Part shown: in pieces, positions 22,583 to 30,840 of the stretch
Numbering within the stretch: the stretch's first letter is position 1
Layout: every line of letters begins with the position of its first letter
DNA from: a virus
Virus record (IMG/VR): IMGVR_UViG_3300020005_000004
Span: 1 to 64,000 of that record
Length of the DNA: 64,000 bases
Strand: one strand, 5' to 3'
Program-made: the position numbers and the translations under genes
The notes under the pieces: model-generated
What the model saw: the letters and a program-made list of their open reading frames with translations, nothing else
What the model was told of the DNA's origin: nothing
The model's database searches: none

Positions 22583-23256
22583 AGCTGCAATTACCGAGTG
22601 TTACTTGTATGATAATTGACAGCGTAAACGCAAAAGGCGCAATAAATGTTTTAGAGCATTGTAAAAACCTTTGTGACTTCGGGGCGGTAAAACTTCTTAC
22701 AGACATTGAAATAGATTACGAGCATAAAGTAACGATCCCTAAACTCAATTCTTTAGTTGCTTATTCTATTTTTATGCTGACGAAGTGTAAAGATTACTTT
22801 GATACTGACCATGTTTTAATCGTTCAAAGGGATGGCTTTATTTTAAATCCTGAATCCTGGAATCCGGCATGGTTAGAATACGATTACATTGCTCCCTTGT
22901 TTCAGCAAATGGACAGAGTGGGTTCGGGTGGATTCAGTTTAAGGAGTAAGAAAGTAATGGAAAGGCTTGCCGAAATTACTCCAGAGTGGGATTGGTCGCA
23001 AGGGCAAGCTGACACGATTCAGAAGATAATGGGGTATTATGAAGATGGCGTAATTAGCTTATCGGGGCAAGGATTTAATATTGCTCCATTGCACGAAGGG
23101 GCTAAATTTGCACAGGGGGGAAATGAGAATCTTGCCTACTATGTAGAAAAACCATTTGGTTTTCACAGAACTTCTCAGTACATTGACTTTAATACGGGAC
23201 AGGTTAGTTCTTCTTATGAGAACTTTTTTCAGCAATACGAATTAGAAATCAAATGA
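22579..23256 (+). CDS. DUF5672-like glycosyltransferase-associated protein
   Basis: The 225-residue protein contains VLIVQRDGFILNPESWNPAW, YDYIAPLF and GSGGFSLRSKKVME, which are the hallmark segments of DUF5672, a family found with glycosyltransferases in polysaccharide clusters and giant viruses. The VQRDG segment resembles a nucleotide-sugar site. It overlaps the GT2 gene by 4 bases. A sugar-transfer role is likely by family context; the substrate is unknown. Confidence 0.7.
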   Translation: MKLQLPSVTCMIIDSVNAKGAINVLEHCKNLCDFGAVKLLTDIEIDYEHKVTIPKLNSLVAYSIFMLTKCKDYFDTDHVLIVQRDGFILNPESWNPAWLEYDYIAPLFQQMDRVGSGGFSLRSKKVMERLAEITPEWDWSQGQADTIQKIMGYYEDGVISLSGQGFNIAPLHEGAKFAQGGNENLAYYVEKPFGFHRTSQYIDFNTGQVSSSYENFFQQYELEIK

Positions 23257-23396
23257 AAATAGAAGTAAGGTATAAATCTCAGGGTAAAGTAAAAGGGAAA
23301 ACCTATGTCTATACTACAAACAGTTTTTTTAAATTCATATCAATTTGGTGGGTTGCAAGACGGAGCAAGGCCGAAGCGGTATTAACTTATTTCTGA
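23253..23396 (+). CDS. 47-residue basic microprotein
   Basis: The frame reads MKIEVRYKSQGKVKGKTYVY, then SFFKFISIWWVARRSKAEAV. It fills the gap between the DUF5672 gene and the next gene exactly, with ATGA and TGATG overlaps at the two ends. It is basic and Trp-rich. Translational coupling is the main support. Function unknown. Confidence 0.5.
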   Translation: MKIEVRYKSQGKVKGKTYVYTTNSFFKFISIWWVARRSKAEAVLTYF

Positions 23397-24253
23397 TGAT
23401 TTACTTAGAGAAAAACGATATTCATTGCACTCTCACGACATATATCTATTGTCATATGTGGATGCTTTGGTCATTTGAGCAGAGGGGTATCAATGATGTT
23501 TATATAAGTTGGCCTATTGGTAAATCGGTTAAATCTTACGAGGATAAAGATTGGTTTAATAATTGGGGTAATCAGTTTGAATGGTATTTTAATCAACCAA
23601 AAGGCTGTCACGATTATTGCACTAAAGCAGATGAAACTTATACTTGGGAACATTGGATCGATCCGGTTTCACCTTCTTTCATGTCACAACCACTATCAGT
23701 AATAAAAGACTATTATAAAAAAAACCTACACTTCAATGAAGAAACTAACAAAAGAGGTCAAGCCATTGTCGATAGATACAACATTGACTTCAGGAAAACT
23801 ATTGGAATTACATGGCGAGGAACTGATATCTATCTTGATGGAAGGCCAAGAATCCCGATTGAAAGATATTTAAGATTCGTGGATGAGATTATGGAACGAA
23901 ACCCAGACTTCAAAATTGCAGCAACTGCCGAAGAGGTTGGAATACTTGACCCGTTGCTTGCCCGATACCCCAATGCCTTTATTATAGAAGAATTTATTCA
24001 GGCTCCATTAAATTCAAAGAATAATCCAGAAAGGTTTTCTCCGGTTAGCGGTTACGAGAGGGGCTTGCAGCCTGTGTTAATGGTTTGGCTATTCAGTAAG
24101 TGTAAACATTACATTAAGAACAGAAGTTCAACAGGGGCGGTTGCAAGTTGGTTAAGCGATGGAAGGATAGTGAATATTGCACATGAAGAAACTTTATCTT
24201 ATTTAAAAATGGACGATCAGGTAGAAATTGAAGGAATAAAATATCCGTTATGA
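23396..24253 (+). CDS. Fucosyltransferase-like protein (GT-B type, tentative)
   Basis: I chose the ATG at 23396 (MIYLEKNDIHCTLTTY) in a TGATG overlap; a longer open frame from 23345 would run through the 23253 gene. The protein contains FRKTIGITWRGTDIYLDGRP and IKNRSSTGAVASWLSDG, resembling the donor-binding region of O-fucosyltransferase and NodZ-like enzymes. PDFKIAATAEE is another typical Rossmann strand. The assignment is tentative. It is coupled to the 24250 methyltransferase. Confidence 0.55.
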   Translation: MIYLEKNDIHCTLTTYIYCHMWMLWSFEQRGINDVYISWPIGKSVKSYEDKDWFNNWGNQFEWYFNQPKGCHDYCTKADETYTWEHWIDPVSPSFMSQPLSVIKDYYKKNLHFNEETNKRGQAIVDRYNIDFRKTIGITWRGTDIYLDGRPRIPIERYLRFVDEIMERNPDFKIAATAEEVGILDPLLARYPNAFIIEEFIQAPLNSKNNPERFSPVSGYERGLQPVLMVWLFSKCKHYIKNRSSTGAVASWLSDGRIVNIAHEETLSYLKMDDQVEIEGIKYPL

Positions 24254-24804
24254 AAGTAGTTAATTCAAGAGAAGAATATTTAAAACAACTATCATTAGAA
24301 TCGGGGATAGGTTATTGCTCTTTTGCTGAATTGGGTGTATATCATGGTGACTTCTCGGAAATGATTTTAAAAACTATTAAACCGAGTTGGCTTTGCTTAG
24401 TTGATCCTTATAAGAACGGAGTAGAAAAATATAATAACGGTTTATCTACACAATATTCCACAGATGAAGATTACGATAAGCTGATTAAGAGATTTCCTAA
24501 AGAGATTTTAAAAGGTCAGATTTCGGTTTATAAAATGCCCTCATATAATGCCGTAAGTTGTTTCCCTGACTTGTACTTTGATTTCATTTACCACGATGCA
24601 AGCCATTTGAAAGAAGACGTGAAAAGGGATTTATGGGAATGGTTGCCTAAATTAAAACTTGACGGAGTAATGTGTGGCCATGATATGATTGAACACGAAG
24701 ACTTCGGCGTAATTGATGCGGTTGAAGATTTCTGTAATCAGTTCGGATTTAAGATATTTCTATATAACAAAAACGGAGGCGATTACGCTTTAAAAAGAAT
24801 ATGA
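24250..24804 (+). CDS. Class I SAM-dependent methyltransferase
   Basis: The 184-residue protein has a SAM-binding start (SFAELGVYHGDFSEMILK), an acidic second strand (CLVDPYKNG) and FDFIYHDASHLKEDVKRDL, the pattern of Methyltransf_24-like enzymes that modify sugars. The DGVMCGHDM strand follows. It should methylate a small molecule or glycan. It overlaps both neighbours by 4 bases. Confidence 0.75.
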   Translation: MKVVNSREEYLKQLSLESGIGYCSFAELGVYHGDFSEMILKTIKPSWLCLVDPYKNGVEKYNNGLSTQYSTDEDYDKLIKRFPKEILKGQISVYKMPSYNAVSCFPDLYFDFIYHDASHLKEDVKRDLWEWLPKLKLDGVMCGHDMIEHEDFGVIDAVEDFCNQFGFKIFLYNKNGGDYALKRI

Positions 24805-25763
24805 ATAACTATTGCGTAATAACAACAATAAACAAACCAACAAAAGCAGTTGAGGCTTTATATGAGAAGTTCGGGGAAAGGCTGATTGTTGTATTGGATG
24901 AAAAAAGCCCAAAGGATTGGCATTACCAAAAAGCTAATTTTATATTGTCTTACGGGAACAGAAATGGATATGCGCCAATGAATCACTATGCTCGTAAGAA
25001 CTTAGGATATTTAAGAGCTATATCTGAAAAAGCTGATTTAATCTATGATACAGACGATGACAACATACCAAATAAAGAATGGGGTTTAAGATTCAAAGAA
25101 ACTAAAGCGAGTAAATCATTTGGCGAAGGTTGGTTTAATGCTTACGAGCCAATGACCCCGACAAAGATTTGGCCTCGGGGCTTCCCGTTGAATCATGTAA
25201 ATAAGGGTAAAGAATTATTCGGGGCAAAAGAAGCTGTTGTTAGTTCTATTCAACAAGGGTTAGCAGATGGCGAGCCTGACGTGGATGCTATTTACCGAAT
25301 GACGAACAATAAACCCAATGAGTTTAAATACGAACGGTCAATTTATTTGGATAAAAATACTTGGTGTCCGTTTAATTCTCAAAGTACTTGGTGGTTTCCC
25401 GATGCTTACCCGTTAATGTATCTTCCGGTTAATTGTTCATTCAGAATGACAGATATTTGGCGTTCATTTGTGGCGCAAAGGTGTTTGTGGGAAATCGGGC
25501 AAGGGGTAACGTTTCATTCACCGAGTGAAGTTTACCAAGAAAGGAACGAACATGATTTAATGAAAGACTTTAAAGATGAAGTTCCAGGTTATCTTTATAA
25601 CGAAGAAATAGTTAGTATTTTAGGCAAGTTAACGTTAAGAGGAAGTATGGATATTATGATTAGGACTTGTTATGCCGCATTAATTAACGCTGATATACTG
25701 CCAATGGAGGAGGCTATATCATTAAACGCATGGTTAGATGACATTGCAAAAATTATACGATAA
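24801..25763 (+). CDS. STELLO-like glycosyltransferase
   Basis: The 320-residue protein has CVITTINKPTKAVEALYEKF, LIVVLDEKSPKDW, LSYGNRNGYAPMNHYARKNL and LIYDTDDDNIPNKEWG. These are the ordered segments of the STELLO glycosyltransferase family, with TDDDN as the metal and donor site. Bacterial members occur in surface glycan clusters. It lies between two methyltransferases and overlaps the following one by 26 bases. Confidence 0.78.
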   Translation: MNNYCVITTINKPTKAVEALYEKFGERLIVVLDEKSPKDWHYQKANFILSYGNRNGYAPMNHYARKNLGYLRAISEKADLIYDTDDDNIPNKEWGLRFKETKASKSFGEGWFNAYEPMTPTKIWPRGFPLNHVNKGKELFGAKEAVVSSIQQGLADGEPDVDAIYRMTNNKPNEFKYERSIYLDKNTWCPFNSQSTWWFPDAYPLMYLPVNCSFRMTDIWRSFVAQRCLWEIGQGVTFHSPSEVYQERNEHDLMKDFKDEVPGYLYNEEIVSILGKLTLRGSMDIMIRTCYAALINADILPMEEAISLNAWLDDIAKIIR

Positions 25764-26286
25764 ATACTACGATCCAAAAACCGGATGGCCGGATAAGGGG
25801 ACACAGCATTCCTATATAGAAATATATGAAGAACTGCTTGCTCCTTATCGTAAAACAGCCTACAACATTTTAGAGATCGGTTTAATGTCCGGTGAAAGTT
25901 TAAGAATGTGGGATGAATATTTTAAAGGAGAAGTTTTTGGTATTGATTGTTCAATAAAACCCATTGATGGCAAAGCAGATTTAACGAAGGCTATTGAGGA
26001 CGGGTTGTATATTTCAATAGGGGATGCTACAAATCCTGCTGACATCGAAAGGTATTATGAAGGATTAAAATTTGATGTGGTGTTGGATGACGGCAGTCAC
26101 AATATCGAAGACCAAATAAAAACCCATTACATTTTAAAGGACTATATGGCCGAAGGATCAATTTATATCATTGAGGACATTCAGGATATTGATGCCAAGA
26201 AACATTTATTTTGGGAGGGTGAGATAATTGACCGGAGGCATATTAAAAATAGGTATGATGACGTACTTGTAATTTATAGAAAATGA
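25738..26286 (+). CDS. SAM-dependent methyltransferase (cephalosporin-hydroxylase-like)
   Basis: The 182-residue protein has NILEIGLMSGESLRMWDEYF (SAM-binding loop), VFGIDCSIKP, ISIGDATNP and FDVVLDDGSHNIEDQIKTH with the DDGSH metal-like motif of the cephalosporin-hydroxylase/Methyltransf_24 group. Such enzymes methylate sugars in surface polysaccharides. It starts inside the 3' end of the STELLO gene. Confidence 0.75.
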   Translation: MTLQKLYDKYYDPKTGWPDKGTQHSYIEIYEELLAPYRKTAYNILEIGLMSGESLRMWDEYFKGEVFGIDCSIKPIDGKADLTKAIEDGLYISIGDATNPADIERYYEGLKFDVVLDDGSHNIEDQIKTHYILKDYMAEGSIYIIEDIQDIDAKKHLFWEGEIIDRRHIKNRYDDVLVIYRK

Positions 26287-26912
26287 ACTATAGCCAATCA
26301 AACGAACAAGAAATTATTATTAATCTTTTCAAAGGGAAAAGAGACGGGACTTTTTTAGACATTGGCGCAAATGACGGGGTTACTTTATCAAATACGTTTG
26401 CTTTAGCCAATAACTACGGATGGACAGGACTTTTAGTTGAAGCAAGTCCGAAGGCTTACGAAAGGCTTTTAAAGAATTATGAGCTAATTGATCGGGATAT
26501 AGATTTTCAAAATGTGGCGATTGGGAAAGAAGATGGTGTTTTGGAATTTTGGGAATCGGGGGAACTATTAGGGAAAGGAGATGTTGGCTTAGTTTCTTCG
26601 GGTGTTTTATTTGAATTAAACAGATGGAAGACATTAGATATGAAATTTGAAAAACTATCCGTTCCTATGACTTCTGTGGAAACAATGTTGGGAAGGTCAA
26701 GGCACAAAACATTCGACCTTTTGTCTTTGGACATTGAAGGAATGGAACTTGACGTTTTACCCCAGATAGATTTTAAAGCCTTAAAGATTCAAGTGGCGGT
26801 CATTGAGTTCAATGGTAAGGACGAACAGAAGTACCATGATATAATGTTCCCACAGGGCTTTAAATTGGTTTCAAAGAACATGGAGAATTTAATTTATACT
26901 ATCTTTAAATAA
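26283..26912 (+). CDS. FkbM-family methyltransferase
   Basis: The 209-residue protein has GTFLDIGANDGVTLSNTFA, GLLVEASPKAYERLLKNY and LLSLDIEGMELDVLPQIDF, the classic FkbM pattern. FkbM enzymes O-methylate sugars and other small molecules. It is the last gene of the glycan/methyl cassette; the next gene starts 7 bp later and is a virion-type protein. With the neighbours it could make an O-methylated glycan on capsid or tail proteins. Confidence 0.85.
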   Translation: MNYSQSNEQEIIINLFKGKRDGTFLDIGANDGVTLSNTFALANNYGWTGLLVEASPKAYERLLKNYELIDRDIDFQNVAIGKEDGVLEFWESGELLGKGDVGLVSSGVLFELNRWKTLDMKFEKLSVPMTSVETMLGRSRHKTFDLLSLDIEGMELDVLPQIDFKALKIQVAVIEFNGKDEQKYHDIMFPQGFKLVSKNMENLIYTIFK

Positions 26913-26918
26913 AAAATT

Positions 26919-27503
26919 ATGCACTCCGAAAAGCTAAACGCCAACGATAATAATTCAGCTTCGCTAATCAGAAACTCAGGCCACGAAGAGAAAGCAGAAG
27001 CACATGGTTTTTTTACTGTCAAATGTTTTGATAAAGACGGTAAACTAAAATGGGAAGACACTATTAACAATGTGGTTGCAACGGTTGGCAAGAATGCAGC
27101 ACTTGATGCGTATTTAGCAGGATCGGCATATACGGTAACGGGGCCGTTTATGGGTTTAATAAGTTCAACAAGTTTCACAGCAGTAGCGGCAGCAGACACA
27201 ATGAGTTCTCATGGTGGTTGGCTTGAAGCCGGTCTTGCTAACGCTCCAACATACACAGCCCCAAGAAAGACGGCAGCATGGTCGGCTGCTTCATCAGGTA
27301 GTAAGGCATTATCATCTGCATTATCTTTTGCGATTACAGGAACAGGAACTGTAAAGGGTTGTTTCCTGGTATTCGGATCGGGCGCAGTTAGCACGATAGA
27401 CAACACTTCAGGAGTATTATATTCAGCCGGATTGTTTACAGGAGGAGATAAGGCGGTTGTGAGTACAGATACGCTTAACGTTTCTTATACAGCTAGTTTA
27501 TAA
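26919..27503 (+). CDS. Putative virion structural protein
   Basis: The 194-residue protein contains FFTVKCFDKDGKLKWEDTIN and NVVATVGKNAALDAYLAGSA, a segment common in phage structural proteins near tail genes. The rest is Ala/Ser/Thr/Gly-rich with beta-strand character. It is the first structural gene after the glycan cassette. Exact role (minor tail or fibre-associated) is unknown. Confidence 0.6.
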   Translation: MHSEKLNANDNNSASLIRNSGHEEKAEAHGFFTVKCFDKDGKLKWEDTINNVVATVGKNAALDAYLAGSAYTVTGPFMGLISSTSFTAVAAADTMSSHGGWLEAGLANAPTYTAPRKTAAWSAASSGSKALSSALSFAITGTGTVKGCFLVFGSGAVSTIDNTSGVLYSAGLFTGGDKAVVSTDTLNVSYTASL

Positions 27504-27504
27504 T

Positions 27505-28140
27505 ATGGCAGATACCAAAATATCGGCTTTATCAGCAGCTTCGGCGGCAGCAGGGGCAAATGAACTTGCTATTAATGAAGCTGGCACTTCTAAAAAAATT
27601 ACGGTAACACAATTGGTTACTTATCTGCAAACTCTAGGAATGCCAAGAGTTTTAAAGTTAACAGGTCAGCATTCTATTTCTTCAACAACGGCAACAAAAG
27701 TAACAGGGCTTGACATGGTTCTTGAAGACGCAACTTATGTTTATAAATATTCTTTACTCATTCAACAAGCAACAAGCACAGGTGATGCGCCTCAATTCGG
27801 TATAAACTTTTCAACCGGAACGGCAGCAGTAAAGGCACATGGGCTAAGGTTTTGGGATGCAACTGTTGCTGTAACTGCGGAAGTGCATATAATGGACAAT
27901 ATCGGTATAAAAGCAGCAGGGTTTGTTTCAGGGATGGTTTCAAACGCATATACAACAACAGCTCCAGATATGGGTACAACTATTGGAGTAGCGGCAACAG
28001 GGGCAAATATTTTTTGCCATATCGAGGGGATTATAGTTGTAACGGTTCAGGGTACATTAGAATTATGGAGAGGGGCAGAAGGCGCAAACGCATCAACAAC
28101 AGAAATAGGATCATCATTAGTAGTAATAAGAACAGCATAA
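27505..28140 (+). CDS. Tail-fibre-type protein with conserved ADTKISAL start
   Basis: The 211-residue protein starts MADTKISALSAASAAAGANE and continues LAINEAGTSKKITVTQLVTY, the N-terminal block found in very many phage fibre or tail-tip proteins. The rest is beta-rich and predicts an attachment or fibre-tip domain. It is 1 bp from the preceding gene and overlaps the next at the stop. Likely a virion receptor-binding accessory. Confidence 0.7.
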   Translation: MADTKISALSAASAAAGANELAINEAGTSKKITVTQLVTYLQTLGMPRVLKLTGQHSISSTTATKVTGLDMVLEDATYVYKYSLLIQQATSTGDAPQFGINFSTGTAAVKAHGLRFWDATVAVTAEVHIMDNIGIKAAGFVSGMVSNAYTTTAPDMGTTIGVAATGANIFCHIEGIIVVTVQGTLELWRGAEGANASTTEIGSSLVVIRTA

Positions 28141-28141
28141 T

Positions 28142-29383
28142 GTGGCAGATAGATATTTATTAGAAAGTAGTTCTACTGACGGGTATCTTTTAGAAGATGG
28201 CTCCGGTGTTCTTTTACTTCAATTTTCCACATTTACTTCAGCAATAACGGAGTCCGCAACAGCTACAGATAGTAGTAGTGTATCATTGGTAACTTTGTCA
28301 GCCATTACAGAAACTGTTTCATCAACTGAAAGCACATCTTCAACACAGGTAACTTTATCGGCAATAACAGAATCGGGTAGTGCAACTGAGTCTCAAAGCA
28401 ATAATTTTGTGACCCTCCCGTCTATACAGGAAAGCGGGACGGCTACCGAATCTAATAACGCTTTATCTGTCTATGTTGCAGCAATAATTGAGGCGGCAAA
28501 TGCTACCGAAAACGAAACATCTTCCCAACTTTTTATAAATAGTATTACAGAAATCGGCACAGCGACTGAATTAGCTAATTCAACACAGGATTTATTTCCA
28601 ATAATATCAGAAACAGTAAGTAGTACAGAATCTTCATCGGTAACTCAGATATTACCTACTTCTCTTGCTGAAAGCGTAACGGCTACCGAAGTATCGGAAT
28701 CGCTAAAAACTTTAGAAGCATTAATTTCTGAACAAGGCTCAGCGTCAGATTTAAACGATTCATCAGAAGAAGATATAGCCGGAATAACAGAATCAGCAGA
28801 GGCGTTAGATATTGTACAGGCGGTAGGTATATACGGGACTGGTATTATAGAAAGTGGTAACGCAACCGAAACAACAGATGCTGGCTCCGGTATGATTTTA
28901 ACGGCAGACGTTGAAGAAATTGCGTTAGCAGAAGAAACCACAACCGGAACAAGTGTTTATATAGAACCAGTTGTTGTAGATTCAACTGTTTGGATTAAAT
29001 TTGGTAAATTTTCAATTATGCCTTGTGATCCATGCGCTCCAAAATTCATAGTTAGCTGCTTAACTGATGAACCTACTGACGATTTTGAATTTAATATTTA
29101 CGGTCTTGCAGACGGTGTTTATTATTGGCGAATAACGGAAGCAAGTACAGTTTTAACAAAAGCGTTCAGTCACGTCGAAGGGACGCCTCTTTCAATAGCA
29201 GTTTCAGATGTTCCTGATGGATTTTTTCAAACTAAGAGAACGTTCTTATTTGAGATACTTAAAACTGCCTCTTCTGAGAATCCTATTCCTTTTTTAATCG
29301 GTCAGTATGTGGAACAGCTAAGTATAGACATTGAGTGTAATATTTACCCAAGTCAAACAGTAGGAGAGGACACAACTCCATGA
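28142..29383 (+). CDS. Repetitive virion protein with twelve 20-residue repeats
   Basis: The start is GTG at 28142 (MADRYLLESSSTDGYLLEDG), a block common at the N-terminus of phage tail proteins. Residues about 33-272 form twelve degenerate 20-residue repeats of the type SAITESGSATESQSNNFVTL, with the pattern I-T-E-x-x-x-A-T-E. A C-terminal domain of about 130 residues with CDPCAPKF follows. The repeats are Thr/Ser-rich and could be O-glycosylated by the phage enzymes. It is likely a fibre or whisker-like virion protein. Confidence 0.65.
   Translation: MADRYLLESSSTDGYLLEDGSGVLLLQFSTFTSAITESATATDSSSVSLVTLSAITETVSSTESTSSTQVTLSAITESGSATESQSNNFVTLPSIQESGTATESNNALSVYVAAIIEAANATENETSSQLFINSITEIGTATELANSTQDLFPIISETVSSTESSSVTQILPTSLAESVTATEVSESLKTLEALISEQGSASDLNDSSEEDIAGITESAEALDIVQAVGIYGTGIIESGNATETTDAGSGMILTADVEEIALAEETTTGTSVYIEPVVVDSTVWIKFGKFSIMPCDPCAPKFIVSCLTDEPTDDFEFNIYGLADGVYYWRITEASTVLTKAFSHVEGTPLSIAVSDVPDGFFQTKRTFLFEILKTASSENPIPFLIGQYVEQLSIDIECNIYPSQTVGEDTTP
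28238..28957 (+). repeat. Twelve tandem 60-bp coding repeats
   Basis: These 720 bp encode twelve 20-residue units in exact 20-residue register. The DNA is diverged between units while the I-T-E / A-T-E positions are kept, so selection acts on the protein. Confidence 0.7.
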
Positions 29384-29619
29384 TTCATTGCTGTGACCAT
29401 ACCGTTTTTCCTTTTTCAAATACGGCTATTATGGACATAGCTTATTCGGTAAATATGCAAAACAGGTTCGGGGTAGTTCCTCATGTGAAGGTTTATCACT
29501 TACAAGCGGGTGATTACATTGAGCCATTAATAGAGATTAAATTAGATGGTAATCCGACAACAAACATCCATATTGATAACGGTGGGGCGGCTACGGGCTA
29601 TGTAAAAATATTCAGATGA
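29380..29619 (+). CDS. Small virion protein with GGAATGYVKI domain
   Basis: The 79-residue protein is a single domain ending IDNGGAATGYVKIFR. The same domain forms the C-terminus of the 36086 protein (GGAATGFIKIS, with matching SMSEKYGQVPTVEIW). It overlaps the repeat protein by 4 bases and the next gene by 4 bases. It is probably a domain-sized tail or decoration subunit created by duplication. Confidence 0.6.
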   Translation: MIHCCDHTVFPFSNTAIMDIAYSVNMQNRFGVVPHVKVYHLQAGDYIEPLIEIKLDGNPTTNIHIDNGGAATGYVKIFR

Positions 29620-29915
29620 TTGAACTAAGTGTTTTAATTGCTTTTGCTGTTCTTTTTATAAACTCAACTACTTGGGAAGGAATGATATTTGAAGATGTGG
29701 CTAATTATCTTGATACTAAGTTGCCTGAGTGGGTAAGCAAACCTTTATACGGCTGTCCAATTTGCTCTTCATTTTGGTATGGATCGGTTTTTTATCTTAT
29801 CTATCATGGTTTTGATAAGTGGTTGATAATAGTGGTTTTCGCTGCTGCAGGAATTAACGCATTTATTGTTAATTTGAATAAACACATTAAGGAGGCGGGA
29901 ACAAGTGACGAATGA
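29616..29915 (+). CDS. DUF1360-like membrane protein
   Basis: The 99-residue protein has an N-terminal membrane segment (LSVLIAFAVLFINSTTW), a Cys-containing motif YGCPICSSFWYGSVFYLIYH and another membrane segment (LIIVVFAAAGINAFIV). The CPICSSFWYG pattern is typical of small phage DUF1360-type membrane proteins. It is an unexpected membrane protein among tail genes; it may act in lysis or exclusion. It overlaps both neighbours. Confidence 0.6.
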   Translation: MIELSVLIAFAVLFINSTTWEGMIFEDVANYLDTKLPEWVSKPLYGCPICSSFWYGSVFYLIYHGFDKWLIIVVFAAAGINAFIVNLNKHIKEAGTSDE

Positions 29916-30141
29916 ATGTAAAGGCATACATAAAACCCTTATAGATTTTGGGTTTAAGGATTTTGGATATTGTGCTTGTGCATCACGAATAAGAACGTAT
30001 AAAAAAGGAAGATTTTCGATAAAGGTTTATGGGACGAAATGTTTTTTAAGACTGTTAGATAAAGAAAAAGTAATTAAAAATGGTGGAACGATTGAAGAAC
30101 TTATTCAGAAGGCCGTTCAAGAATCTCAGGTTACAGGATAA
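29905..30141 (+). CDS. Small protein of unknown function
   Basis: The 78-residue protein starts at GTG 29905 (MTNECKGIHKTLIDFGFKDF), has a Cys pair (YCACASR) and a basic C-terminal half. It overlaps the membrane gene upstream by 11 bases and the tail chaperone gene downstream by 62 bases. No domain recognised. Confidence 0.45.
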   Translation: MTNECKGIHKTLIDFGFKDFGYCACASRIRTYKKGRFSIKVYGTKCFLRLLDKEKVIKNGGTIEELIQKAVQESQVTG

Positions 30142-30682
30142 ACAGAAGATAATAAAGGCTTTTGTTTACCAGGGTAAGTCTTACTTTATGTTTGACGATA
30201 TTTTTTCCATCCCTTCAATTAGAGGGCTTCAGGCATTGGATTATTACGAAGAATTTAACATGAGATGCACAAAGGATTATTTAGAAAAATGGACTGAATC
30301 TGCTGAAAAGATTTTAAGTGATAATAAGAAAATAAAACTGATTGACTTAGCGACTTTGGTTAAACACTTACAGGAGAGATTAAAAATGATTCCTGTTAGT
30401 GACCATATTTATAAAATAGCAAGTGTTATTTTTTTCGACCAAGATGAAAACCCGTATCACTTTGACAGGGAGTACAACAGAGAAAAGATTGAGAGATGGA
30501 AAAAAGACCCTAAAGTATTAAGTTTTTTTTTGCAGACTCCTCTGAGAGACTTGATACCTTACTTAGATTCTCAAGGAGCAAGTTTACAAACTTATTCGGG
30601 AATAGTAAAAGAGTTGAACACGATACATTTTCGAGAAGTTTTAAAACACTTATCGCCGAAAGTCACGACAATAGATATGTAG
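30080..30682 (+). CDS. Tail assembly chaperone, short product
   Basis: The 200-residue helical protein lies directly before the tape measure gene, the place of the lambda G-type tail chaperone. It contains a run of nine T (30523-30531) at codons for SFF followed by LQTP. In the minus-one frame the sequence stays open from that run to 30840, through the 30685 frame. This is the arrangement of a programmed frameshift giving a short and a long chaperone. The 0-frame product ends at 30682. Confidence 0.6.
   Translation: MVERLKNLFRRPFKNLRLQDKQKIIKAFVYQGKSYFMFDDIFSIPSIRGLQALDYYEEFNMRCTKDYLEKWTESAEKILSDNKKIKLIDLATLVKHLQERLKMIPVSDHIYKIASVIFFDQDENPYHFDREYNREKIERWKKDPKVLSFFLQTPLRDLIPYLDSQGASLQTYSGIVKELNTIHFREVLKHLSPKVTTIDM
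30523..30531 (+). other. Nine-T slippery tract, candidate programmed -1 frameshift site
   Basis: The tract lies in the tail chaperone gene, and a -1 shift here opens about 100 codons to 30840 without stop. T runs of this kind support -1 slippage. Confidence 0.5.
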
Positions 30683-30684
30683 AA

Positions 30685-30840
30685 ATGGTTTGGTTAAGTG
30701 GCGATGATCCTATGAAGATTGAACATTTGGAGCGAATGCCAATTATCGACTACTGGCATTTACTCAATAGAAAATATGCAGCTAATCAGAAAATGGCTGC
30801 TGAACTTCAAAAGTTGAAAAGTGGCAGAAATACTCGTTGA
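30685..30840 (+). CDS. Tail chaperone C-terminal part (GT-like), reached by -1 frameshift
   Basis: The frame contains MVWLSGDDPMKIEHLERMP and ends AELQKLKSGRNTR, overlapping the tape measure GTG start by 20 bases. It could start at its own ATG (51 residues), but the frame is open back to the T tract at 30523, so it is probably expressed as the C-terminal extension of the 30080 chaperone, like the T part of lambda GT. It should bind the tape measure protein during tail assembly. Confidence 0.6.
   Translation: MVWLSGDDPMKIEHLERMPIIDYWHLLNRKYAANQKMAAELQKLKSGRNTR

Noticed and set aside
23345-23395. Upstream extension of the 23396 gene
   Set aside because: It would run through the coupled 23253 microprotein; the TGATG overlap gives a natural start.
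28238-28957. CRISPR-like array
   Set aside because: The periodic repeats are coding, diverged in DNA and have no spacers.
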